A stretch of 64,000 nucleotides of DNA. Origin: JANLTX01 sp049840835. GTDB taxonomy: Bacteria; Armatimonadota; Armatimonadia; Armatimonadales; Armatimonadaceae. A program made the translations under genes and the position numbers. Positions within the stretch are counted from its first letter, which is position 1. Every line of letters starts with the position of its first letter. Shown one piece after another: positions 35,881 to 44,285 of this stretch. The stretch is taken from the NCBI GenBank assembly GCA_049840835.1, contig JASGJG010000016.1, forward strand, positions 124,001-188,000, given 5' to 3'. Below the pieces are notes generated by a model that searched no databases, was not told the DNA's origin, and was given only the letters and a program-made list of their open reading frames with translations.

Positions 35881-36974
35881 CGAACCACCCCTTCCCAGGC
35901 AGCCACCGTCCCCTGTGCCTGAGCCAGCGGAGTGTACCGGGCGGCACGCTCCAGGCCTCGCACCGAGCGACTGGCTTGCTCTGCCGGGCTATTCAGCACT
36001 TGCGCCAGGGCAAGGGCCAGTTTTTCTGGGGAATCTGGCGGAAAGTACACAGCAGCATCACCCAAAATTTCCGGCATGGGGTCCGCATCCGAGGAAACGA
36101 CCGGTGTGCCCAGAAGCATAGCTTCTACCGGTGGCAGGCCGAAGCCTTCGCGCAATGAAGGAAAGGAGAATACAGTGGCCGAAGCGAGCGCATTCGCCAG
36201 TTTCTGATCGTCTAGTTTCGTCAACAACTGATAGTTTGTCAGGGCACGGCGTGTGAGTTCCGCTTCAGCACGTACAGCCGCATCGGCGTTGGTACAGACT
36301 ACGTTTAGCTGCGGCGGCCCATCGGCACAGAAGGCCTTTGGGTGCTGGCTCAGAGCATCATACAAACACGCCAGGTTCTTCCGTGGGTCTGGGGATGCTA
36401 TGGCCAGTACGGTTCGCTTTGCTCGAACGGTATCTGGCGATGGCATTGGAAGCTGAACACTGTTGTAAACGGTTCGGAAATCCCCTGCGGGGCGACCTAG
36501 AAGTGTAGCAAGCTCATTGGCTACCGCCTGCGACGGTGTGACCAGCCGACGCGCGCGCTTTGCCGATGCCTTCGTAAGCCCACGCCAGTAGAGCAGCATC
36601 GCTTTCTCGCGGGGAATACGCCGAACATGCTTTTCCCACGGGTAAGTCTTCATTCCCAGGGCATCATGCAGGGTCAGTGTCTGCGGAAAGCCAGGAGTGA
36701 CCGGCACATAGTTCACCGTTCCATGAACTAAGTCTGGAGCATCGGCACGAACTTGCTGCGCGAACAGAAGCAAATCGGTTTTCAGTCGGTCGGGCGAAAG
36801 CACTCGGGTAGCAAAGTTGCCCGGCAGAGTTCCTTCGGGTACCGGGCGGTCCAGATAGAGAATGACCTCTACATCAGACAACTGTGCTAATCCGGCTACC
36901 AGGCCACGAACGTAGCTCCGAAAGCCTCCAGCCTGTGGGTGCGAAAGCGGGCGCGCATCTAAGACAACCCGCAC
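35877..36974 (-). CDS. Glycosyltransferase family 4
   Basis: 365 residues from GTG 36974, whose first base is shared with the last of the TAG stop of the upstream GT2 gene (TAGTG). A longer in-frame version to 37211 is unlikely because it would overlap that gene by 237 bp. Start RVVLDARPLSHPQAGGFRSYV, RRLVTPSQAVANEL, DFRTVYNSV, and the classic acceptor motif FPSLREGFGLPPVEAMLLGTPVV (EX7E). Confidence 0.9.
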   Translation of the reverse strand: MRVVLDARPLSHPQAGGFRSYVRGLVAGLAQLSDVEVILYLDRPVPEGTLPGNFATRVLSPDRLKTDLLLFAQQVRADAPDLVHGTVNYVPVTPGFPQTLTLHDALGMKTYPWEKHVRRIPREKAMLLYWRGLTKASAKRARRLVTPSQAVANELATLLGRPAGDFRTVYNSVQLPMPSPDTVRAKRTVLAIASPDPRKNLACLYDALSQHPKAFCADGPPQLNVVCTNADAAVRAEAELTRRALTNYQLLTKLDDQKLANALASATVFSFPSLREGFGLPPVEAMLLGTPVVSSDADPMPEILGDAAVYFPPDSPEKLALALAQVLNSPAEQASRSVRGLERAARYTPLAQAQGTVAAWEGVVR

Positions 36975-37828
36975 TATCGGGCCGCCTTTCGTCGGAGCGG
37001 AGAGAGTGCGAGCCGTGCGGTTGCAACAGCGGCAGCAGGTAACATTCCTACCGGCCCGAACGCCTGACGATAGAAGTACAAACTGCCGCGCCACATACGC
37101 TTCCGAGTGGCCTCTGGCACTGCCTGGCTGGAGGCACCTCCCAGATGGGTTACGGTGACAGCCGGGACGAGAATGGTTGTCCAGCCAGCACGAGCCAGGC
37201 GCAGGCACCACTCGGTCTCTTCTGCGTACATGAAAATGGCTTCATCCAGCCCGAAAAGCGGACCTTGTGCCGCTTCCGCACGCACTAAGAAACAGGCCCC
37301 CCCTACCCAATCACACAAAAAGGGTTTGAGTGCCCTACGCTTTGCCGGATCATCGAAATCGCTCAGCGGATACGGCGCCTGGGAGCGATCTAGTTCCCCA
37401 GAAAGTTCGGAGGCAAGACCGGGAAAGCGCGCCCAGTTATGCTGCACGGTGCCATTGGGATTGAGTAAGAGTGGCCCGGCGACGGCGGCCTTCGGCTCGG
37501 AATCCAGCGCTGCCACGAGAGCTGCGAAGGCGCCGCCTGTGGGTACCAGCGTATCGGAGTTGAGCAGGAGCCAGTAGCGACCTTTAGACTGCTTGAGCGC
37601 TAGATTATTGGCCTTAGCGAATCCCAGGTTCGCCCCCGTCCGAATCAGTACCGCCTGTGGGAATTCCTGCTCTACCAGCTCCGGGCTACCGTCTGCTGAG
37701 GCGTTGTCCGCCACAAAGACCTCGGCCTGTAACTCCGGGGTTTCCTGTAGCGACGCGTAGACAGTCCGCAGACAGTCAGTGAGCAGCTGCTTCGTATTCC
37801 AGGAGACGATAACAATGGAAAGGTCCAT
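36974..37828 (-). CDS. Glycosyltransferase family 2 (rhamnosyl-type)
   Basis: 284 residues from ATG 37828; GTG 37834 is an alternative overlapping the upstream stop. GT-A fold: LSIVIVSWNTKQLLTDCL, FVADNASADGS, GFAKANNLAL, the nucleotide/metal site LLNSDTLVP, and AEETEWCLRLARAGW. WbbL/GumK-like GT2 enzymes of O-antigen loci have this pattern. Last residues carry a basic tail. Confidence 0.9.
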   Translation of the reverse strand: MDLSIVIVSWNTKQLLTDCLRTVYASLQETPELQAEVFVADNASADGSPELVEQEFPQAVLIRTGANLGFAKANNLALKQSKGRYWLLLNSDTLVPTGGAFAALVAALDSEPKAAVAGPLLLNPNGTVQHNWARFPGLASELSGELDRSQAPYPLSDFDDPAKRRALKPFLCDWVGGACFLVRAEAAQGPLFGLDEAIFMYAEETEWCLRLARAGWTTILVPAVTVTHLGGASSQAVPEATRKRMWRGSLYFYRQAFGPVGMLPAAAVATARLALSPLRRKAAR

Positions 37829-37830
37829 GC

Positions 37831-39405
37831 TCACGGCTTCGGCTCCAGCGGGCGATGAATGACGGCATCGCGGCGCACCCATTTCTTAGGCGGCTCGTTC
37901 ATGGGCTCCAGTCCCTCATCACGTCCGATAGCCAGAGCGAGCCCGATGTAGAACCAGGTGTAGACACACGCGCCGATAGATCCCATACCGCCGTTATGAT
38001 AGGTAGGAAAGAGATAGTCCCCCAGGAAGGCAGCGCAATAATTCCCAACGACTCCGCCCAGGCCGCCGATTAGCAGCGCCTGCCTCCAGGTAGAGAGCTT
38101 GGCAGCTCGTTTCCAGTAAAGCCAGAGCGTACGCACAGACGCCGCCATAATCCAGAGCAGCGTAATCAGCCCAGCCCAGCCCGCTTCGGAAAGGGTCTGT
38201 GCGAAGGTGCCATGCGCTGACGAAAACGAGGTGAAGTTCCAGACATCAGGCCGACCATAGTAGGCGGCGGAGGCACGGTAGTTCCCCAGCCCGATTCCCA
38301 GCGGAAACTCATTGGCATAGCGCACAGCACCGAGCAGCATGCGCGAGCGGTCGTTCTCAAATGTTCCCCCAGATGCCGAGCGCGATTTGAGAATATGGCC
38401 GCCATAGAAGTTCATCACATAGAGCTTCTCATAGAAGTACATGGGTGCTGCGGCAATCATGATAACGATGGCGGCTACACCAATCCAGAGCAGCTTACGC
38501 CGTAGCCACCAGACCACGCAGGTCATTGTAATCAGAGCGCCAGACCAGCCGGAGACCCACTCCGTGCCTACTAGCAGTAGCACTCCGAGAATCAGTAGCG
38601 CTCCTGCTCCACAGAGAATCCGGAACCAGAGCGGGCCGTAGTTTAGCAGCGGAATCGCAGTAAGCACTCCCACAGCCAGAATAAAGCAGAACTCGATGTA
38701 GAGCGGGTGCGGCAAGTGGAACAGATAGGCCAGAAAGCTCAGAACTCCGGTGCCTACCAGGGCCACACCAGCACGATCTATCCAACGCCCGGAAAGGTTC
38801 GCTCCTACTAGCACCATGCCCCCTAAAGACAAAAAGCGCGTAAGCCAGTCTATGAGATTGACAAACGGATTGGTAAGCTTGGAGTAGAGAATAATATTCT
38901 GGTCAGGGAACAAGACAGAAACAACTGTCGCGAGCCCGCCAAAGAAGAGGTGCAAAACCGAGGGCCACCAGAGCGGGTGCCGACAGCGGGCATCTCGGAA
39001 CCCGAATAGTTGGCGCGCCAGCCAGAGCCCGATCAATGCGCTCAGACCGGCATGAGCAATCTGAAGTCCCTGCGCCCCACCACCCGATTGGCCCTGCGCG
39101 ACGGCTGGGGTTTTCAGTGCGAACCAGGTCACCCAGAGCAACCCCACGATGCCGAGCTGGAAGTTGCGCAGAATCACGGCAGCGATACCGATACCAACAG
39201 TACCGACGCCCAGCCAGGCGAGCGCACCTTCACCCGCATCCAGGGCGCGCCAGCCGATAAGCCCGACCAGAATTCCGAGACCGATGGCTACCAGCACAGA
39301 GATGGTGCGGCGCATGTGGTCTACGGAGATATCGTCTTTTCGGCCAAGTTTGGAGTCATCGCTCCAGACATAGCCCTCGCGCCAGTCGATTTGCTTATCG
39401 CTCAT
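37831..39405 (-). CDS. O-antigen ligase/polymerase-like membrane protein
   Basis: 524 residues with about 12 hydrophobic segments and the Wzy_C signature region in the large outside loop and following helix (GIGLGNYRASAAYYG; SSAHGTFAQTLSEAGWAG, conserved His and Glu). It probably polymerises repeat units or links them to a carrier. N-terminal 30 residues are polar. It overlaps the next glycosyltransferase by 4 bp. No Wzx flippase or Wza/Wzc export gene is in the window. Confidence 0.83.
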   Translation of the reverse strand: MSDKQIDWREGYVWSDDSKLGRKDDISVDHMRRTISVLVAIGLGILVGLIGWRALDAGEGALAWLGVGTVGIGIAAVILRNFQLGIVGLLWVTWFALKTPAVAQGQSGGGAQGLQIAHAGLSALIGLWLARQLFGFRDARCRHPLWWPSVLHLFFGGLATVVSVLFPDQNIILYSKLTNPFVNLIDWLTRFLSLGGMVLVGANLSGRWIDRAGVALVGTGVLSFLAYLFHLPHPLYIEFCFILAVGVLTAIPLLNYGPLWFRILCGAGALLILGVLLLVGTEWVSGWSGALITMTCVVWWLRRKLLWIGVAAIVIMIAAAPMYFYEKLYVMNFYGGHILKSRSASGGTFENDRSRMLLGAVRYANEFPLGIGLGNYRASAAYYGRPDVWNFTSFSSAHGTFAQTLSEAGWAGLITLLWIMAASVRTLWLYWKRAAKLSTWRQALLIGGLGGVVGNYCAAFLGDYLFPTYHNGGMGSIGACVYTWFYIGLALAIGRDEGLEPMNEPPKKWVRRDAVIHRPLEPKP

Positions 39406-40556
39406 CCACGGGCCTCCACAAGGACAGTGTCCAGACGTTCACCAATAGCGGACCAGTCATAGTGAGTACGAGCTAGAGTGCGACCCGCTTCGGCCACAGC
39501 GCTACGTTTGGCTTCATTGTCTAACAGAAAACACACAGCATCGGCAAAGGCATCGGCTTCTTCGGCCAGCAGTAGCTCACGCCCGTTCTCCGCTCCTGGC
39601 AGCCCCATGGCCCCAACTGGAGTACTGACCACAGGCAGACCCGCGGCCCAGGCTTCCAGTACTTTCAAGCGCGTACCGCCCCCACCGAGAAGTGGGACCA
39701 CACAGATGCTGGCTTCGCTCAGTGCATCTCTGATGTCGTTCAGGTACCCGGTCAGGCAGATGTGTGGATTTTCCGCGAGGTCCTGGCAGTCTTCGGGAAC
39801 TCGCCCGGTGACCACAAGTTTGGCTTCCGGGTGTCGCTGCACAATCCGCGGCAAAATTCGAGTGGCGAACCAGCGCACGGCTTCTTTGTTCAGGCCATAG
39901 GTCAGTGCGCCATTGTAGATCAGTCGCCCTGGAATAGGCTGTTTGGGCTGATAGTCATAGTGTGCAGTATCCACCCCATTCGGGACAACATGAACCGGTG
40001 GAAAATTCGTTTTCAATACGCCACGAATCGCTTCTGCCTCACTCTCACTGACGGCTGTAATCGCACCATAGCGCTGGAACCGGCTCTGCCAGTAGCGCTG
40101 CGCCTTGGCTTGAGTCAGGCGGGCGCGTGGGCCTTTTGCCTGGGACCAGAGCGAGACTTCTGCCTGCTCTAAAACCAGCGGCACATTGGTTTCTGGCACG
40201 TGCGCGTCCATGCCCAACTCCATTACCAGCGCCACATCGGGTTTTCGGGCTAGCTCCGCTTCTATGGCGGCTACCAGAGCAGGATTCTGTGTTTCGCGGA
40301 TAGAGCGCGGGGTAGAGTCCAGTAGTGCCCGCAGGCCACCGCTCCCCCCGCTGTACCACTGCCACGGAACCATGACCACAGACTCGCAGAGCTCGGCGAG
40401 TGGTTCGGGGATAGTTGCAGGGGCATCGTCTTGCCGACCCGCGATAAGGCGGATTCGATGGTGCTTCGCCAGGGTGCGCAGCAAGTGCCACGCCCGAATG
40501 CGCGAGCCATTGTCGGGTGGATATGGATGCCAGGTGGAAAGTACGAGCAGGTTCAT
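39402..40556 (-). CDS. Glycosyltransferase, GT4-like, first gene of polysaccharide operon
   Basis: 384 residues from ATG 40556. NLLVLSTWHPYPPDNGSRIRAWHLLRTLAKHHRIRLIAG, HVVPNGVDTAHYDY, YNGALTYGLNKEAVRWFA, TGYLNDIRDALSEASICVVPLLGGGGTRLKVLEAWAAGLPVVSTP. The same type as the exosortase-linked glycosyltransferase family. A hairpin with a GAAA loop ends 3 nt before the ATG; no strong ribosome site is seen. Confidence 0.87.
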   Translation of the reverse strand: MNLLVLSTWHPYPPDNGSRIRAWHLLRTLAKHHRIRLIAGRQDDAPATIPEPLAELCESVVMVPWQWYSGGSGGLRALLDSTPRSIRETQNPALVAAIEAELARKPDVALVMELGMDAHVPETNVPLVLEQAEVSLWSQAKGPRARLTQAKAQRYWQSRFQRYGAITAVSESEAEAIRGVLKTNFPPVHVVPNGVDTAHYDYQPKQPIPGRLIYNGALTYGLNKEAVRWFATRILPRIVQRHPEAKLVVTGRVPEDCQDLAENPHICLTGYLNDIRDALSEASICVVPLLGGGGTRLKVLEAWAAGLPVVSTPVGAMGLPGAENGRELLLAEEADAFADAVCFLLDNEAKRSAVAEAGRTLARTHYDWSAIGERLDTVLVEARG

Positions 40557-40559
40557 TCC

Positions 40560-40575
40560 GCAGGGTTTCCCCTGC
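40560..40575 (-). promoter_or_regulatory. GNRA-loop hairpin next to the first start codon of the polysaccharide operon
   Basis: Minus strand: GCAGGG, GAAA, CCCTGC, then GGA and ATG. A 6-bp stem with a stable GAAA loop occupies the place where a ribosome site would be. It could limit initiation or be a protein-binding site. I infer regulation only from position. Confidence 0.35.
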
Positions 40576-40692
40576 ATTATCGGCCAGGAACGGTTCTGGC
40601 ACCACCCCTGATTCCCAGCGAATTGTTCAGGGAGCAATCCCTATGCAGGAGGAAATAGAAACCTTCAAGATATATTAACTACTTAAAAGTTC

Positions 40693-40720
40693 GCCCCGGA
40701 GTGTTGCAGCACTCCGGGGC
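40693..40720. other. Strong GC hairpin in the 338-bp gap
   Basis: GCCCCGGAGTG, loop TTGCAG, CACTCCGGGGC: 11-bp perfect stem. Neither side has a long T-run, though on the minus strand TTTT occurs about 8 bases after it (CGAACTTTTAAG). It could terminate minus-strand read-through from the porin gene or be the 5' structure of a plus-strand RNA ending at 40890. The surrounding 40557-40894 gap has no convincing complete gene. Confidence 0.5.
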
Positions 40721-40859
40721 TAACCGCTAAACGGAAAGAGTCGAATATGCGTCTGTTATCGCCTCTCTGCTCGTCGCGGCTTTCTGGCTCGCGGCTGTGG
40801 CGGGGTGAATGAAAGAATCCCCTCGGCCCTCACTAGAACCGCTTGGCCGTCAGGTGAGC

Positions 40860-40890
40860 AGGGGCGGCTAGATAGCCGCCCCTTTTTGTT
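40860..40890 (+). terminator. Intrinsic terminator, plus strand, with no evident gene upstream
   Basis: AGGGGCGGCTA, 2-nt loop, TAGCCGCCCCT followed by TTTTT, 11-bp perfect arms. On the minus strand no T-run follows, so it does not fit the porin gene that ends at 40895. It implies a plus-strand transcript from within 40557-40860. Confidence 0.7.
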
Positions 40891-40894
40891 GTTC

Positions 40895-42052
40895 TTAGAA
40901 CGAGACGATCTGTGCCAGAGACACAGTGGTCTGATTCTTCTTGGCTCCAGTTTTGGTCGGGAAGATGGCGGAGTTCGCGCTGTCGAAACGAACCTCGAAC
41001 AGGGTGCGCATTCCCTTCAGGGCTTCATTCTTCAGCTCGTAGCTTGCCGTAATGGAGTTCAGAGAAGGCTTTTTGGCTCCACCGAAGGCGAGCAGGTTGC
41101 CACCCACGCGGTCTTCGTTCAGGTACTCACCGCGCAGACCGACAACGTTACCATTGCCCAGGGTGTGGGTCAGGTAACCGGTGTAGCCGTAGCTCTTGGT
41201 GCGACCGCCGGAAGGACCACTGGTCACATAAGACGCATCCAGGGCAACCCCATTCTGCTCGTTGAGCTGGTTGGTGTAGACAACGTTGAAGATGTCGTGC
41301 TTGGTGCCACCCAGACCCACATCACGGGCAGTCAGGCCGTTGACATAGACCTTGGCACTCTCGCTCATAGAGTGAGCTACCTGGAAGCCGAGGCCCAAGT
41401 CGCGGCTTACCGACGAGCGGTCGGTACCATTGTAGGCGTTGACCACGGCGCCAGTGATAGACGTCTTCGCATCGCTCGCGTAGGTCGCCTTCACACCGGC
41501 ATGGTAGAAGGGCTGATACTGACCGAAGTGGAAGCTCTTGGAGAAGAAGCTACTGGTACCGGTGGGGATGGTTTCATAGCCGACCCAGGTCGGGAAGATA
41601 CCGGCATCGAGCGTGAGCTTCTCGGTCAGCAGGGAGCGAACGGAGGCCTCATAGAGGTTCACAACGCTGCTGGACACAATGTTGCCCACGGCGCGGCTGC
41701 GCGCGGCTGCGTTGATAGTCTCGGTATTCGCTGCCAGCATCTTGGCAACTTCACCATCGACAAAGCGGACCGCGAAGCCAACTCGGCTTTTCGGAGTCGC
41801 TTCTTTGGTCAGGCTCAGCTCGGCCATGTTCAGACCGATGACGCCCTCTTTGCGGTTGAAGTAGTAGCCGTTGCGGTTGCCCGAAGCTGCTGTGTAGCCA
41901 ACAGCGGTGTTGTCGCTGCCCGGTGCATTGCCGTTGAACGTGTAGTTCAGCTCCAGAGTTGCACCAATCTTGATGGGAGCTTCATCATCAGCTAAAGCAG
42001 GAAGCGCGAGTGCCACCAGAGGAAGCATTGCGAGTGCGTTGTAAAAGCGCAT
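40895..42052 (-). CDS. BBP2-type outer-membrane porin (first paralog)
   Basis: 385 residues. Signal peptide (RFYNALAMLPLVALALPALAD), then a beta-barrel protein with alternating hydrophobic strands and a final aromatic residue (VSLAQIVSF), typical of outer-membrane barrels. IGATLELNYTFN, VGLRGEYLNED and SITASYELKNEALKGMRTLFEVRFD are shared with the second paralog at 44286. Similar in outline to the BBP2/OprB-like putative porins. Downstream of amtB with its own terminator between; no T-run after it on the minus strand. Confidence 0.75.
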   Translation of the reverse strand: MRFYNALAMLPLVALALPALADDEAPIKIGATLELNYTFNGNAPGSDNTAVGYTAASGNRNGYYFNRKEGVIGLNMAELSLTKEATPKSRVGFAVRFVDGEVAKMLAANTETINAAARSRAVGNIVSSSVVNLYEASVRSLLTEKLTLDAGIFPTWVGYETIPTGTSSFFSKSFHFGQYQPFYHAGVKATYASDAKTSITGAVVNAYNGTDRSSVSRDLGLGFQVAHSMSESAKVYVNGLTARDVGLGGTKHDIFNVVYTNQLNEQNGVALDASYVTSGPSGGRTKSYGYTGYLTHTLGNGNVVGLRGEYLNEDRVGGNLLAFGGAKKPSLNSITASYELKNEALKGMRTLFEVRFDSANSAIFPTKTGAKKNQTTVSLAQIVSF

Positions 42053-42076
42053 GAGTTTCTTTAAGACCTTTCGTTG

Positions 42077-42110
42077 AAAACCGAGCCGGAGCTTTTCATC
42101 CGGCCCGGTT
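42077..42110 (-). terminator. Intrinsic terminator after amtB
   Basis: Minus strand: AACCGGGCCGGA, 8-nt loop TGAAAAGC-like, TCCGGCTCGGTT, then TTTT. The 12-bp stem has one G-U pair. It ends glnK-amtB before the porin start at 42052. Confidence 0.8.
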
Positions 42111-42122
42111 CTATTTTAGCTT

Positions 42123-43704
42123 CTAATGAGCTGTTTCGGTAGTCAATGCCGGTGCAGCGCCAGAAGTAGAGGTTCCGCCACCGAAACCACTGGGCTCTGC
42201 GCCGCCACCCTGAACATAACCGACTTCGTCGTGCTGGGTGAGGTCCAGACCCGCTTCTTCTTCATTGCCGCTGACTGCCAGCCCCTTGAAGAGGACCTTG
42301 AGCACCAGACCAATGACCAGCGTTCCGACCACACCGAAGACGATTGCGGCACCGATGCTACTGAACTGAGCGATCATCAGGTGGCCACGACCGCCATCTT
42401 CCGGCTTGATCGAGGCGCTGACAACGCTGTTCACCTTCTCATCGGCGAAGATACCGGTGGCAATGGCGCCCCAGGTACCGCCGAGTCCGTGCACGGCAAA
42501 GACGTCTAACGTATCATCGTACTTCTGCAGCTTATTCTTGAGCTGAATGGCGCCGTAGGAGATGAACGGAACCACAGCACCAATGATGATCGCGGAGGAC
42601 GCGGTCACGAAACCAGAGGCGGGGGTGATGGCAACCAGACCAGCAACCGCACCCGATGCGAAGCCAAGAGCGGTGGGTTTCTTCACATGCACCCACTCAA
42701 TCAGACACCAGACCAGACCGGCAACCGCAGCAGCGATATGGGTCACCATGAGAGCGCTGCCAGCGACACCGGAAGCGGCGCCTGCAGAACCGGCGTTGAA
42801 GCCGAACCAACCGAACCACAGGATACCGGTACCGATAAGGGTCATCGGCAGGTTGTGGGGGCGAGTGTCTTCATGCGACGACAGGCGGCGCTTGCCAAGA
42901 AGAATGGCCAGAACCAGGGCAGAGAAACCACTGGTCATGTGAATGACGGTACCACCGGCGAAGTCGAGAGCGCCCTTGTTGAAGAGGTAGCCACCCGCAC
43001 CCCAGACCATGTGGGCCATGGGCGAGTAGACGAGCAGGCTCCAGAGAGCGATGAATACGCAGTAGGCCGAGAACTTCATGCGCTCGACAATAGCACCAGA
43101 GATAAGCGCGGGGGTAATGACCGCGAACATCATCTGGAAGCACATGAACACCTGGTGCGGAATCGTCATCGCGGTGCCGTTCCAGGTGAACGTGGTCTGG
43201 CCGACCTTGTTCAGCATGGCGAAGTCCATACCACCCAGGAATGCCGTGCCAGGCGCGAAGGAAAGTGAGTATCCCACAACAACCCAAACGACGGTGACGA
43301 TGGACATGGCGATGAAGCTCTGCATGAGAACGTTGAGCACGTTCTTAGCGCGAGCCATACCGGCATAAAAGAGTGCCAGGCCAGGGGTCATTAAGAGAAC
43401 GAATGCTGGCCGCAACAAGTACCCAGGCAGTATCACCGCTGCTGAAATCAGGAGCTTTCTCATTGATAACTTTGCCAGAATCGTCTTTGAGGGTGCCATC
43501 ATACTTGGTGATGAATCCGGCGTTTACCACACCGTTTTCGTCGCCCTGTTTGGCACTATCCCAGGCAGCGGGAGCCGCAGAGGGGGCAGGAGTCGCTTCC
43601 GGGGCAGGCGTCTGAGCACGAACGCCCGGGGCGACACAGAGAAGAAGCGCGCTAAGCGCTACAAACCACGCCGAAAGGCGGCGCAGCGTTCGATGTCCGG
43701 TCAT
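42123..43704 (-). CDS. amtB: Ammonium transporter, frameshifted
   Basis: About 525 residues after joining two frames near 43405; the repair gives VLVAA-AFVLLMTPGLALFYAGMARAKN. An N-terminal signal peptide (SAWFVALSALLLCVAPGVRAQ) and a linker of about 50 residues precede 11 helices. Signature region FQMMFAVITPALISGAIVERMKF, and conserved FNAGSAG and DVFAVHGLGGTWGAIATGIF. A C-terminal tail of about 60 residues includes HDEVGYVQGG. Start ATG 43704; TTG 43710 has better ribosome-site spacing. Follows glnK as in most bacteria. Confidence 0.93.
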
Positions 43705-43763
43705 AGACAAACCAACTCCTATCGCAAACCGAGTCGGTGACGCCGTTGTCGATACTGCGTAGA

Positions 43764-43781
43764 GGGAGCATCGGCGCTCCC
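43764..43781. other. Hairpin in the glnK-amtB spacer
   Basis: GGGAGC, 6-nt loop, GCTCCC in the 96-bp spacer. No T-run follows, so it may be a processing or stability element that sets the different dosage of glnK and amtB. Confidence 0.4.
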
Positions 43782-43800
43782 ATCTCCGCCCTAATTGTTT

Positions 43801-44149
43801 CTAAACTGCTTCCGCTCCGCGCTCGTCGGTGCGAATTCGAATCGCATCTAGAACGGGTAGCGTAAAGATCTTGCCATCTCCGATTTCGCCGGTGCGTGCA
43901 GCAGTAGCGATGACAGCGACGATGCGCTCGACATCTTCTTCCGCAGCGACGATCTCGATCTTGAGCTTCTGAATCAGATTAACGGTGTACTCCGCGCCAC
44001 GGTAGTGCTGGGTATAACCCTTTTGCTTGCCCGTGCCACGTACTTCGGTAACCGTCATGCCTGTTACCCCGATCTCATCGAGAGCGGCCTTTACTTCGTC
44101 GACCCGCTCGAGGGCGGATAACCGCCTCGATCTTAATCAACTGAGACAA
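43801..44149 (-). CDS. glnK: Nitrogen regulatory protein P-II, frameshifted
   Basis: About 115 residues from TTG 44149 (AAAGGAG lies 10 nt upstream). The N-terminus LIKIEAVIRPR and the rest (LERVDEVKAALDEIGVTGMTVTEV...) are in different frames, so one base error lies near 44110 in CCTCGAGCGGG. T-loop KGYTQHYRGAEYTVN holds the Tyr51 equivalent; IGDGKIFTLPV and IRIRTDERG follow. Upstream of amtB, it is expected to bind and block the channel when nitrogen is plentiful. A promoter and a leader hairpin precede it. Confidence 0.92.
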
Positions 44150-44180
44150 TGTTCTCTGGCTCCTTTCTGATAAAGATGGC

Positions 44181-44217
44181 AAAAGGCCGGATCTGGAGAG
44201 TCCCCTATGACCCGGCC
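44181..44217 (-). promoter_or_regulatory. Terminator-like hairpin in the glnK leader
   Basis: Minus strand GGCCGGGTC, 19-nt loop, GATCCGGCC then TTTT: 9 pairs including one G-U. It lies between the promoter at 44228-44256 and the ribosome site of glnK. It can end the upstream porin transcript, or act as an attenuator on glnK-amtB. Confidence 0.55.
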
Positions 44218-44227
44218 CTTCGCCGCC

Positions 44228-44256
44228 ATTATACACGCTGCCACAGTATTTGGAAA
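44228..44256 (-). promoter_or_regulatory. Sigma-70-type promoter for glnK-amtB
   Basis: Minus strand TTTCCA (44251-44256), exactly 17 bp, then TATAAT (44228-44233), a perfect -10. It lies about 30 bp after the end of the second porin. The promoter points into glnK, so glnK-amtB can be expressed without the porin. No sigma-54 motif (GG-N10-GC) was noted. Confidence 0.7.
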
Positions 44257-44285
44257 CACTTTGGCAACATTTTTTTAAGAGAGTT

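Noticed and set aside
36975..37211. N-terminal extension of the glycosyltransferase at 35877-36974
   Set aside because: It would overlap the GT2 gene by 237 bp and has no glycosyltransferase features. The GTG at 36974, coupled to the TAG stop, fits the family start.
40805..41995. A 396-codon open frame on the plus strand
   Set aside because: It lies antisense to the first porin in a register that stays open because of the porin's codon use. It has no start context or recognisable domain, and the porin on the other strand has a signal peptide and barrel ending.
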